NCBI RefSeq assembly: GCF_003350005.1
Contig: NZ_QLKS01000002.1
Location: forward strand, 124,001-188,000
Direction of reading: 5' to 3'
Source of the DNA: Psychrobacter proteolyticus
GTDB lineage: Bacteria; Pseudomonadota; Gammaproteobacteria; Pseudomonadales; Moraxellaceae
Length of the DNA: 64,000 bases
The translations under genes were made by a program, and so were the position numbers. The notes under the pieces are model-generated. The model was not told the origin of the DNA, did no database searches, and saw only the letters and a program-made list of their open reading frames with translations. Below, in pieces: positions 47,208 through 55,979 of this stretch; position 1 is the stretch's first letter, and each line of letters starts with the position of its first letter.

Positions 47208-50200
47208 ATGCTGACAGAAAATACCCCGCCTAATAATGCTCCAGATGAAGATCCAGCACAGCGTGATGCCCGTGCCGTTAGGCGTTGGTATCCGTTGTCA
47301 TTTCTGCTCAAACTACTGGTATTGGTGCTTATCGTACTGGCGATCATGTTTGCCATATTCTTTTATGCGGCAGGGACGGACGCTGGTACGAAGTTTATAT
47401 TAGAAAAAATCAGTGTTGAAACCGGTATTGATTTCAAATACGGACGCGGTAACTTGCGCGATGGTATTTGGGTCACTGATATCGATATTGAAGCGACTGA
47501 AGATCTTGAGATATTGGTAGATAAGGCCTACGTCAAAATAGGTTGGCGTGCAGTATTTGCAAAAGAAGTACATTTAAGCGATGCAGACATCCAGACCATA
47601 GAAATTATCAATAAAAAACCACCTACTGGTGAACCGTTCGATTATAAAACTTTAAACTTGCCAGTAAACTTGCGTTTTGACCAAGCAAAAATTAAGAAAA
47701 TCACCTATAAGCAAGTAACCAAAGACCCTATCATTATTCAAGACATTACGGCACGTGACCTGACGTGGGTAGGTAGTACGGTAACCGTTGGTCGTGGTGA
47801 CCTGCAGTACGCTGATATCGTAAAAGTCAGTGCCTTACAAGGAGAGATCGACCTACAGGGCGACTATCCACTAGATTTGAGTGCAATTGCGGAAGTCAGC
47901 GCCCTTGAAAAAGCCTATATCGACCCATTGAATATCTCTGCAACGGGATCGCTCAAACGTACTGTCGGTAAAGTACGCAGTCGTTATAACGATAGCGATG
48001 TGAAAGGCGACTTTGTAGTACAAGGGTTAGATGCGGGTGCACCGTTTGATGCAAAACTACAGTGGGATGATATTCTTATCCCTTACGCTGATAGCCAAAA
48101 CATTCGTCTACAAAGCGGTACAGCCACAGCTTCTGGTGTCATCTCTGAGATACGGCTGCGTATCAATACTGAATTGACGGCCAAAGACATTCCATCAGGT
48201 CATTACCAAGGCCGTGCCGTTATTGCCAACAGTCAGCTACGTATAGATCGCCTAGATGCTGACGTGCCAGCGGGCCGTTTGGCATTACAAGGTATTTTAG
48301 ATTGGAAAGACAGCTTTGAGGCTACAGTGCGTGCGACGGGTAGCAACTTTAATATTCGCCAAGCTATTCCGGTTGAGTATACCGACTTCAAAGCTTATGC
48401 GCCGCAAACCCTTAACGGTAGGCTGTCATTGCGTTATCAGCAGCAGAATCCTACTGGTAATACGCAGATTGATGCAGATTTGCGTCAGCGCGATGGTGAG
48501 CACATCAATGCCAATATGGTTCGTGGTAAAACTTCTGCCAAGTCCAAGCAAGTCGCGCCTTGGTATATTGATGCTAACTGGAAAAATTTAACCCGCCGTA
48601 ACGTACCCAATATTGGCAATATCGACAGTCCTAGTGGGCAGGCGGACGTCATCGTTCGAGGTTCGACCCTATCAGTCGATGCCAATGCCGTTATCAATGA
48701 GCTAAATGCTGCACCCAAGGGCAACTACGATCTACGTATACGTAAGGCTGGTGATGTCATAGATATCAATCGTCTTAATTATAACGGCATCGTAGGAGAT
48801 TTATCCGGCACAGGGCAGATTCAGTTAGCGAACAAACAGCGTCCACTGACATGGCAGATTGACGCTAGTACCAAAGGTTTACTCCCTAAGAAATATCGTA
48901 GCGATTTACCGCTTGAGCGCCTAACAGGTAGTATAAGTGCGCGTGGTCGATTGCTAAACATCACCAAAAATGGTGTCAGCGGTCAACGTCACGTGATTAC
49001 TGTAAACGATACCGATATGCAAGCGCAGCTCGATGCGACGCAAGCAGATCGTGCTGTCGGTATCACAGGTGCTGGTGATGCCAGTGTCGATATAGTAGGT
49101 GGTGAGCTGTCAGTATTTGATGCGCGTTTTGATGGTCGGATTGATACAGCAGATGTACCACAAGGCCGTCTGTTTATCGATGCTGCGGGTACACCAAAGC
49201 TGATTAGTATTCGTAAGCTGAACTATAAGGGTGAAGCGGGCGCAGTTGATGCGAAAGGGGTTATCGACTTACGTAAAAATATCGGCTGGAACATAGATGG
49301 TCGTTTTGATCAGTTCAACTTGGGTTATTTTTTACCCAATAATCCAGCGATAATCACAGGCGATCTAAAAACCAGTGGCGAGTGGCAAAATGCGCCAAAA
49401 AACAGCAAAAACACCGCAGGGACATTGCAGCGCTTTGCCGTAAATTTCAACGGCATATTGGATGCCGAGCAATTGCCAGCAGGTAAGCTGAATATAGAAG
49501 CCAGTGGTGACAGTCAGCTGATACGTATCAACCGTTTCCGTCATGTGGGTGCGGCAGGTAGTATCGATGCCAGCGGAACCGTTGATGTGCGTCAAGGCGT
49601 TGCATGGGATATCAACGCGGTCATGGATCGTTTTAACATTGGCTACTTCCTAAAAGATACCCCAAGCCTTATCACTGGTACGATTGATACAGATGGCCGC
49701 TGGAGTGACACGCAGCAGATCGTCAATATTAAACAAGTCAATCTGAATGGCATGCTAAAGGGGCAGCAACTGAGTGCCAAAGGTAGCCTATCAGCGAAAA
49801 TGCGTTTGCCTAAAGATTTAGCAAGTTACTTTAAACAACTTCAGACCCAAGATTCCCAAGCACAATACAAGCAAGTAAATGCTTTGATTGATAGCTTAAA
49901 CGCTAATAACCTTGTGCTGCGTTGGGGTGATAATTACGTCACGGCTAACGGTAATGCCAAACAGCTACAAACCAAAATTAACATCACCAGTCTAGATCAA
50001 CTGTCTAGTCAATTGGCTGGAAAAGTCACGGGCGGTGCCACGCTATCTCAACCAGCTGGTCAAGCACTGCCTACTATTTATATTGACTTGGTCGGTGAGC
50101 GACTCGCGCTACCTGGCTTTATATTGCGTCAAGGCCGTGTACGCGGCAAGCTGGTCAACTTAGCCAATAGCCCAAGCCAGTTAATCGTGACGGCTGAAGG

Positions 50201-52202
50201 TCTAGATGCTGCTGGTCAAAGTTTCGATAGCGTTAAAGCGTCTTTTAATGGTACCGAAAAATCTCATGTGGTCGATCTAAATGTGGCCAATAAGCAACTC
50301 GATGTCGGCGCTAGGCTAAAAGGTGGTTTTGATCGAGACAGGCTAAGCTGGTCAGGTGTCATTGGAAAAGGCCGCATTAAATCTAAATATGCGACTTTGA
50401 ATCAATTGCAACCTGCACAGCTGATTGTGAATTTACCTTACAATCAGGGTGGTGAGAACCGTGATCTAAAAGTACAGCTTGCCGCCCACTGCTGGCAGGC
50501 CACGGATCAAACTGGCAAGCTCTGTCTACGTGAAAAACTAGTGGCATCGCCAGACCAAGGTGAAGTCAATGTAGCGTTGCAGAATTTAGATACGTCGTTA
50601 TTCTCAGTGTTCTTACCAGAAGATATTGACTGGAATGGCAAGATTAATGGTAAAGCAGTCGTGGGATGGCAACGTGGTCGTCCGCCAACCATTAATACCA
50701 CGCTATACTCAGACAACGGCAAGATTGGCCTCGTTCAAGATGGCGAGAGCACATCAATGACCTTGCCATACAAGCGTGTCTCTCTCATTGCTCTGTCTGT
50801 GCCTGAGGGTATTAAGCTGCGTACTGATATCAATACTGGACGCGGTGCGCGTGGATATGCTGAAGTGATCGTTGATCCTTACAAAGACCCTAAACCAATC
50901 TCTGGTGCATTGGTACTGAACGAGCTTGATCTTGCGATATTTAAGCCTTTCTTCCCTGGTATGCGCGTCCTAAGAGGTAACGTCACAATGGCGGGTGGGT
51001 TAGGTGGCACCTTAACCAAACCGCAGTTCTATGGCGACGTAAAACTCTCTGACGGCCGTATAGCTATGCTTGATTTGCCCGTGAATCTGTCCAAAGTAAA
51101 TGCTGCTGCAAAAATACGCGGTACGCAAGCGACCATTGACGGTACATTCAATAGTGGTACAGGTAAAGGCGCATTGACAGGAACAGTCAATTGGCAGCAA
51201 AAACTGCAGGCCAAGTTGAGTATTGTCGGTGAAGGCCTAGTTATCACTCAACCGCCACTACTGGTTGCTGAAATTGATCCTGATATCGATATTATCGTGC
51301 GTCCAGGCGATCGTTATGTCGATATAAAAGGGGCGATCAGTGTACCGTCTGCGACCATTCGTCCACCTGAAGCCAGCGAAGATATCATCACTCAGACTGA
51401 GGATGCAGTTGTACTAGATCGCCGTTTGATTGGTAATATCGATGAAGTACTGGCTATCTCAAAACCTTGGTCAATCAATGCTGATATCGGTGTCGATTTG
51501 GGCGATGATATCAACTTCCGTGGTTTTGGCGCAGTCATTCCATTGGCAGGTGCGATTAATATTACTCAGAATGGCATAGGTATCATGCGTGCTAGAGGTG
51601 TTGTGCAGGTCTCACGACGTACCAACATCAATGCTTTGGGTCAAAACTTAGAACTTAACTATGGTCAAGTTCGTTTCAATGGCGACGTGATGAAGCCAAG
51701 CTTGAGTATTGAAGCGGCCAAAACGATTAATGGCAAAACAGTAGGTCTGCGTGTCAAAGGGACGGCCGAAAGCCCCAATATTATTGTCTTCAACAATGCA
51801 GGTTTGACCCAGCAGCAAGCAATGAACGCACTGGTGACAGGCCGCATCGATAATAAGAGCGCGACGCAAATTAGTGAGCAAGGGTTTAAGTCCCAAGTGA
51901 CCAATAATCTGGCCGCCGCTGGACTGAGCTTTGGTCTTAGTGGCACTCGTAGCCTAACCAATCAAATCGGGCAAGCGTTTGGCTTACAAAGTCTGACAGT
52001 CGATGCCTCAGGTAGTAGCGAGGACACCAATGTCAACGTCACAGGTTACGTAACGCCTGACTTATATATTCGCTATGGTGTGGGTGTTTTCAATGCGCAA
52101 AACAGTCTCTCTGTTCGTTATCAATTGACACGCCGTATCTATGTGGAAGCCAGTTCAGCCGCCGAGAATGCAGTGGATGTGGTCTATAGTTGGCAGTTCT
52201 AA
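47208..52202 (+). CDS. tamB: Translocation and assembly module protein TamB
   Basis: Inner-membrane-anchored periplasm-spanning protein of the AsmA-like/TamB group, thought to bridge to TamA and carry phospholipids or help fold outer-membrane proteins. About 1664 residues (E. coli 1259). One membrane helix near residues 30-55 (LLKLLVLVLIVLAIMFAIFF) is followed by a very long run of short beta strands with repeated IDASGTVDVR- and LDWKDSFEAT-like units, and the C-terminal DUF490 domain ending in VVYSWQF. The frame is open to TTG 47199; ATG 47208 is used. The operon with tamA is the normal arrangement, and a strong bidirectional terminator follows. Confidence 0.94.
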   Translation: MLTENTPPNNAPDEDPAQRDARAVRRWYPLSFLLKLLVLVLIVLAIMFAIFFYAAGTDAGTKFILEKISVETGIDFKYGRGNLRDGIWVTDIDIEATEDLEILVDKAYVKIGWRAVFAKEVHLSDADIQTIEIINKKPPTGEPFDYKTLNLPVNLRFDQAKIKKITYKQVTKDPIIIQDITARDLTWVGSTVTVGRGDLQYADIVKVSALQGEIDLQGDYPLDLSAIAEVSALEKAYIDPLNISATGSLKRTVGKVRSRYNDSDVKGDFVVQGLDAGAPFDAKLQWDDILIPYADSQNIRLQSGTATASGVISEIRLRINTELTAKDIPSGHYQGRAVIANSQLRIDRLDADVPAGRLALQGILDWKDSFEATVRATGSNFNIRQAIPVEYTDFKAYAPQTLNGRLSLRYQQQNPTGNTQIDADLRQRDGEHINANMVRGKTSAKSKQVAPWYIDANWKNLTRRNVPNIGNIDSPSGQADVIVRGSTLSVDANAVINELNAAPKGNYDLRIRKAGDVIDINRLNYNGIVGDLSGTGQIQLANKQRPLTWQIDASTKGLLPKKYRSDLPLERLTGSISARGRLLNITKNGVSGQRHVITVNDTDMQAQLDATQADRAVGITGAGDASVDIVGGELSVFDARFDGRIDTADVPQGRLFIDAAGTPKLISIRKLNYKGEAGAVDAKGVIDLRKNIGWNIDGRFDQFNLGYFLPNNPAIITGDLKTSGEWQNAPKNSKNTAGTLQRFAVNFNGILDAEQLPAGKLNIEASGDSQLIRINRFRHVGAAGSIDASGTVDVRQGVAWDINAVMDRFNIGYFLKDTPSLITGTIDTDGRWSDTQQIVNIKQVNLNGMLKGQQLSAKGSLSAKMRLPKDLASYFKQLQTQDSQAQYKQVNALIDSLNANNLVLRWGDNYVTANGNAKQLQTKINITSLDQLSSQLAGKVTGGATLSQPAGQALPTIYIDLVGERLALPGFILRQGRVRGKLVNLANSPSQLIVTAEGLDAAGQSFDSVKASFNGTEKSHVVDLNVANKQLDVGARLKGGFDRDRLSWSGVIGKGRIKSKYATLNQLQPAQLIVNLPYNQGGENRDLKVQLAAHCWQATDQTGKLCLREKLVASPDQGEVNVALQNLDTSLFSVFLPEDIDWNGKINGKAVVGWQRGRPPTINTTLYSDNGKIGLVQDGESTSMTLPYKRVSLIALSVPEGIKLRTDINTGRGARGYAEVIVDPYKDPKPISGALVLNELDLAIFKPFFPGMRVLRGNVTMAGGLGGTLTKPQFYGDVKLSDGRIAMLDLPVNLSKVNAAAKIRGTQATIDGTFNSGTGKGALTGTVNWQQKLQAKLSIVGEGLVITQPPLLVAEIDPDIDIIVRPGDRYVDIKGAISVPSATIRPPEASEDIITQTEDAVVLDRRLIGNIDEVLAISKPWSINADIGVDLGDDINFRGFGAVIPLAGAINITQNGIGIMRARGVVQVSRRTNINALGQNLELNYGQVRFNGDVMKPSLSIEAAKTINGKTVGLRVKGTAESPNIIVFNNAGLTQQQAMNALVTGRIDNKSATQISEQGFKSQVTNNLAAAGLSFGLSGTRSLTNQIGQAFGLQSLTVDASGSSEDTNVNVTGYVTPDLYIRYGVGVFNAQNSLSVRYQLTRRIYVEASSAAENAVDVVYSWQF

Positions 52203-52285
52203 ATTGTTCATTCAGAGGATGACTGTTTTCTAGTTGATGTTAACTGAAAGAGCTTTTGAAATTACTTTTAAGTTAGATAGCCTAT

Positions 52286-52317
52286 AAAAAAACGCCTTCA
52301 TTATGAGGCGTTTTTTT
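52286..52317. terminator. Bidirectional terminator between tamB and hemP
   Basis: A seven-base A run, AACGCCT and AGGCGTT stem arms and a seven-base T run surround a loop of eight bases. Both convergent transcripts can end here. Confidence 0.9.
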
Positions 52318-52353
52318 ATAGAAGCATTGAAACAGATATTATCGAAATAGACG

Positions 52354-52518
52354 TTACTTGGTTAGAATCAAGCGATTGTTACGAGTTAGGCGTAGTCGAT
52401 ACTCTTCGCCTTCATGCTCGATACGTACCTCTTTAGTCAGTGCAAATAGATGTTGTGATTGCAGAGTAGGGAGACGGTTTTCACGACAGTTTAAATAACG
52501 AGAGATGACCATGCTCAT
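52354..52518 (-). CDS. hemP: Haemin uptake protein HemP
   Basis: A 54-residue protein too short for most ORF lists. The C-terminal half is the HemP signature, VRIEHEGEEYRLRLTRNN followed by RLILTK. ATG at 52518-52516 follows AAGGA on the minus strand. HemP proteins are small iron-regulated proteins of haem uptake loci; some work as transcription activators of haem receptor genes. No receptor or haem ABC transporter is adjacent, so this copy stands alone. A promoter with a Fur-box-like site lies ~70 bases upstream, fitting iron control. Confidence 0.88.
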   Translation of the reverse strand: MSMVISRYLNCRENRLPTLQSQHLFALTKEVRIEHEGEEYRLRLTRNNRLILTK

Positions 52519-52582
52519 AGTAAATTCCTTTTGAGAAGAAGTGGCTTAAAAATTGGCTAACCATAGCGTAATTGTTTTTAAC

Positions 52583-52618
52583 GATAATAATTATCATTTA
52601 GATTTGATAAATTTGCAA
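52583..52618 (-). promoter_or_regulatory. hemP promoter with overlapping Fur box
   Basis: On the minus strand TTGCAA (52618-52613) is separated by 17 bases from GATAAT (52595-52590). The -10 lies inside GATAATAATTATCATTT (52583-52599 on the plus strand), which agrees with the 19-base Fur consensus at 14 positions and is itself a near palindrome. Iron-loaded Fur bound here would block RNA polymerase. Confidence 0.75.
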
Positions 52619-52810
52619 GGCAATTGATAAAATAAAATGCAGTTATTATGTAAACTTATCTAATTTCGCTGTCATAAACTATCTAGAATAAAAATTTTAT
52701 CTATATAAATTAGTAGGTTAGGTAATAAATTTAACTGAATAATCTAGCCTGTAAAAACTATTAAATTATCAGAAATAATCAGAGTAAATACCGAAATAAA
52801 GGATATAAGT

Positions 52811-53944
52811 ATGTCGAATGGGCTATATCAACAGTCAGGAAACAAGAAAGACAGTAAGACGAAAACTAACAAACCCAGCATCGTAAATATCGTAAATGTT
52901 GCAGTGGCTGTCATTCATTATAAAGATCAGTATTTGCTTGGGTTTCGAGATGCTACTCAGCATCAGGGGAATCGTTACGAGTTCGTTGGCGGAAAGATAG
53001 AAGCAAATGAGTCAGCAGCGCAGGCGTTAATAAGAGAAGTGGCTGAAGAGACGGGTATCCTGCTTGATGATAATACTATCGTTAAACTTGGGCGTTTGCA
53101 TCATGATTATGGCGATAAGCAGGTCAGCTTACAGGTTTATAAGATTGAGCTGACAGCAGAGCAGTACGAGCAGCATAAACACCGTAATCAGGGTTTAGAA
53201 GGGCAGGCACTGACTTGGGTGGCCAAATCACAACTTTTGGCAGGAGAGTATCATCTGCCTGCTGCTAATAAGACAATCCTTGAATGGTTGAAGCTCCCAT
53301 CGAAGATAGCGATTACTTATCCTTTGGCACATTTTGGCACACATACTGATGCAGCGGAGGCATGGCTACAATATTACCAAGAAAATCTAACATCAGAATC
53401 ATGGGTATATATCCGCCTGAAGGAAACAAATTTTAAGCATCTTGCTTGCCAATTGATAACGGCACGTCCAGATATCTTAGCGATTTTACCTAATGATAAT
53501 GAGCAATCTTTGGACGATGAAGAGTTATTAACCGCTAATGAGACAAAGATTGGTCAGCGAATAGTTGCCAAGCATTTGACACACTCGACACTGATGCAAT
53601 GCTTTGATGAAGATGGCAATCCTACAGCTCTCACACAGTCGCTATCTAAAGACCGTCCGCTCATCGTCAGCTGTCATGACATCGCGAGCATAACAGTCGC
53701 CAACAAACTTGCCAGCATGAGGATACAACAGGGGCTGCCACCAGTGATTGGTGCTTTCGTATCGCCTGTGCTCGCCACCCAAACGCATCCTGATGACACA
53801 CCGCTTGGCTGGGAAGCATGGTCAGCATTAGCAGAGTTAGTTGATATGCCTGTCATTGGGTTAGGTGGTTTGGAGCCTGCAATGCTCGATCAAGCATTGC
53901 AGTATGGCGGTATCAGTGTGGCAGGTATTCGTCAGTTCATATAA
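52811..53944 (+). CDS. Nudix hydrolase fused to a ThiE-like domain
   Basis: 377-residue fusion. The N-terminal half is a MutT-type Nudix domain with the full signature GGKIEANESAAQALIREVAE followed by ETGIL, fitting the pattern G-x5-E-x7-REVxEExG. This group would clear oxidised nucleotides such as 8-oxo-dGTP. The C-terminal half (about 175-377) resembles thiamine-phosphate synthase, with PLIVSCHD-like, IGAFVSPVLATQTHPDD, WEAWSALAELVDMPVIGLGG and ISVAGIRQFI. Such MutT-ThiE-like fusions are known in gammaproteobacteria; the second domain's activity is unproven. ATG 52811 follows AAAGGATATAAGT. A single-gene unit. Confidence 0.88.
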   Translation: MSNGLYQQSGNKKDSKTKTNKPSIVNIVNVAVAVIHYKDQYLLGFRDATQHQGNRYEFVGGKIEANESAAQALIREVAEETGILLDDNTIVKLGRLHHDYGDKQVSLQVYKIELTAEQYEQHKHRNQGLEGQALTWVAKSQLLAGEYHLPAANKTILEWLKLPSKIAITYPLAHFGTHTDAAEAWLQYYQENLTSESWVYIRLKETNFKHLACQLITARPDILAILPNDNEQSLDDEELLTANETKIGQRIVAKHLTHSTLMQCFDEDGNPTALTQSLSKDRPLIVSCHDIASITVANKLASMRIQQGLPPVIGAFVSPVLATQTHPDDTPLGWEAWSALAELVDMPVIGLGGLEPAMLDQALQYGGISVAGIRQFI

Positions 53945-54393
53945 TCCGCATGACTCAAGAAAGCTACAGGGAATCTACGGTGTCATGTGCCTGAATGTGA
54001 CTCGTATTAGACGTGCGTATTAAGCTTAGTAAGTTCAAATAACTGATTTTTAACTTAGTTATCCAGCAAGTAACTGTGTGGTTATGATGTGTTCAAACAA
54101 CACTCAAACCCCATAGTTACTTACAAACCGTTGCGTTTTCCTACATTGCACTACTGTTTTAATAGTCCAGTTGTCCTTAATATATATTGCATATCTACGA
54201 TACGTTGATCTTATTTCTATAGACGAGTGACTGTTCAAAAGTGATGTTCAAAATACAATAATAAAAAAGCTTTTGTAGAGTCAAGTTTTGCACAAATAAT
54301 TTATACCAAAGCAAATGGCTTTTAGAAAACGAGACCAAATAGATGCCGTACATAAAGCGTTTTTAACAATCACTATTTAAGAATGGTACTCCT
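53945..54393. other. Intergenic region Nudix fusion-lipocalin
   Basis: 449 bases, A+T-rich, both neighbours on the plus strand. No gene, convincing hairpin terminator or repeat was found. Confidence 0.5.
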
Positions 54394-55626
54394 ATGAAAA
54401 CCAATAAGTTACCTGAGTCAGCATGGACTGATTCACAGGCAGCTGGTTCTCAACTTCAGCAGCCTAAGCAATCGCTCAATGACAATGAATATGGCGACGA
54501 CACGCAACAGACAAACCAAGCTAGTAACGATGCTAGCTATAATCACGACAGCTCGAATGGCGAATATTCGCACCATCTGGCAAAAGACACGTCTTCGCAA
54601 GACAGCTATTTTGGATACAAAAGCGCCGACAAAAGCCCTAGGGCAAAAGAGTCAGCTATGAGTAACAATGAGATAAGCAAAGATCTAAAAAATAGCAATG
54701 AGGACAATCATGACGTGGCTGGTGGCTATAAATCATCTGGCTATAAGTCAGCGCAAAATAAGCAACCACAAAAACTAAATGAAGATGAGCCATTAATGTC
54801 AGGACTGTTAGAGGATCAAATAGATAATCTAAACAGTAGTTCTGAACACGCCATTGACGCTGAGCAAATGAGTGATGCATCAACAAATAATTCATCCTAC
54901 AAAGAAATACCGGAGCGCATATTTATGAATGGACTGATCAAACATACAGGCATTGCCTTAGCGATTATAATACCGTTAGCAGCGTTCTCAGCCTATGCGG
55001 CCACGCCGCCAATGAACTCGGCAACTAACAACGTAGCAAATAATGGCATGTCTGATGATGCGATGAGTGAGAAGACCACGACCGATATGCTATCGGTTCA
55101 GCCAAGTGATATTATTCATAAATCTGCAAGCACGCCAACTACCGTAGATAGCGTAGATCTTAATACCTATGCAGGTACTTGGTATGAGATTGGCCGCTTG
55201 CCGATGTATTTTCAGCGTAAGTGTGCTGGTGATGTCACCGCCAACTATGCTCAAAAACATGATGGCTCAGGAATCACGGTTACTAATAAGTGTGTGAGCG
55301 AGGACGGTTCGGGTATTGTGGCAGAGGGTTTGGCTAAGCCAGTCGATGAGAGTGGCAGCAAACTAAAAGTGACGTTCTTACCGAAGTGGATTCGTTGGAT
55401 TCCAGTCGGCCGTGCTGACTATTGGGTACTGGCACGTGATGCGGAGTATAAAACTGCGCTAGTAGGAACGCCTGACAAAAAATACTTATGGCTACTAGCA
55501 CGTTCGCCAAATATCAGTCAGGAAACGTATACTAAATATCGTCAAATTGCTCAGCAGCAAGGTTATGACTTAAAAGAGTTTACATTGACGTCGCAGAGCA
55601 ACCAAACGGTAAGTCTAGCACCATAA
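54394..55626 (+). CDS. Bacterial lipocalin with long hydrophilic N-terminus
   Basis: 410-residue frame. Residues ~248-405 are a Blc-type lipocalin, which binds lipids or other hydrophobic ligands in a beta barrel: YAGTWYEIGRLPMYFQRKC, VTNKCVSEDGSG, RADYWVLARDAEYKTALVG, YLWLLARSP. Ahead of it lies a helix plus signal-peptidase-like site (GIALAIIIPLAAFSAYA-AT) at about 185-202. The first 177 residues are Asn/Ser/Asp/Gln-rich with three GYKS motifs and no known domain. An internal ATG at 54925 with GGAG upstream would give a normal secreted lipocalin; ATG 54394 has a poor ribosome site. Both starts may be used. A terminator follows at 55698. Confidence 0.75.
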   Translation: MKTNKLPESAWTDSQAAGSQLQQPKQSLNDNEYGDDTQQTNQASNDASYNHDSSNGEYSHHLAKDTSSQDSYFGYKSADKSPRAKESAMSNNEISKDLKNSNEDNHDVAGGYKSSGYKSAQNKQPQKLNEDEPLMSGLLEDQIDNLNSSSEHAIDAEQMSDASTNNSSYKEIPERIFMNGLIKHTGIALAIIIPLAAFSAYAATPPMNSATNNVANNGMSDDAMSEKTTTDMLSVQPSDIIHKSASTPTTVDSVDLNTYAGTWYEIGRLPMYFQRKCAGDVTANYAQKHDGSGITVTNKCVSEDGSGIVAEGLAKPVDESGSKLKVTFLPKWIRWIPVGRADYWVLARDAEYKTALVGTPDKKYLWLLARSPNISQETYTKYRQIAQQQGYDLKEFTLTSQSNQTVSLAP

Positions 55627-55979
55627 GCGTTATAACTAAATCTACTGCTCTAACTAATTAAGCCCTATAGCGATTATTATTTCATTACGTCTCGAATAAG
55701 GCAGCATATATAGCTGCCTTTGTTTTTATTACTAGTTATATATAAGAACTATATAAGAGAATGAAACCTATTATGCACGCTAGCTAATCGGTTACTACTG
55801 GCAAAATGAGGCGTTTTAGGCTAAAATCTAGGCGATTCAAATACTCTAGCGTCAATAACCCATATTGATAGTGGTTGATTATCATATTAGAGTCGCCATT
55901 TAGAGCATACACGACCTATCTATTTTACACTTCTTCATATTTTATTGATCATACATTACTGACCATAAGGATGTTTCTC
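55627..55979. other. Intergenic region lipocalin-gap
   Basis: Contains the lipocalin terminator (55698-55727) and the upstream region of gap. The open frame reaching back from gap to 55875 is not taken as coding because the GTG at 55980 has the ribosome site. Confidence 0.55.
55698..55727 (+). terminator. Rho-independent terminator of the lipocalin gene
   Basis: AAGGCAGC (55698-55705) pairs perfectly with GCTGCCTT (55713-55720) around seven bases, followed by TGTTTTT. Confidence 0.85.
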
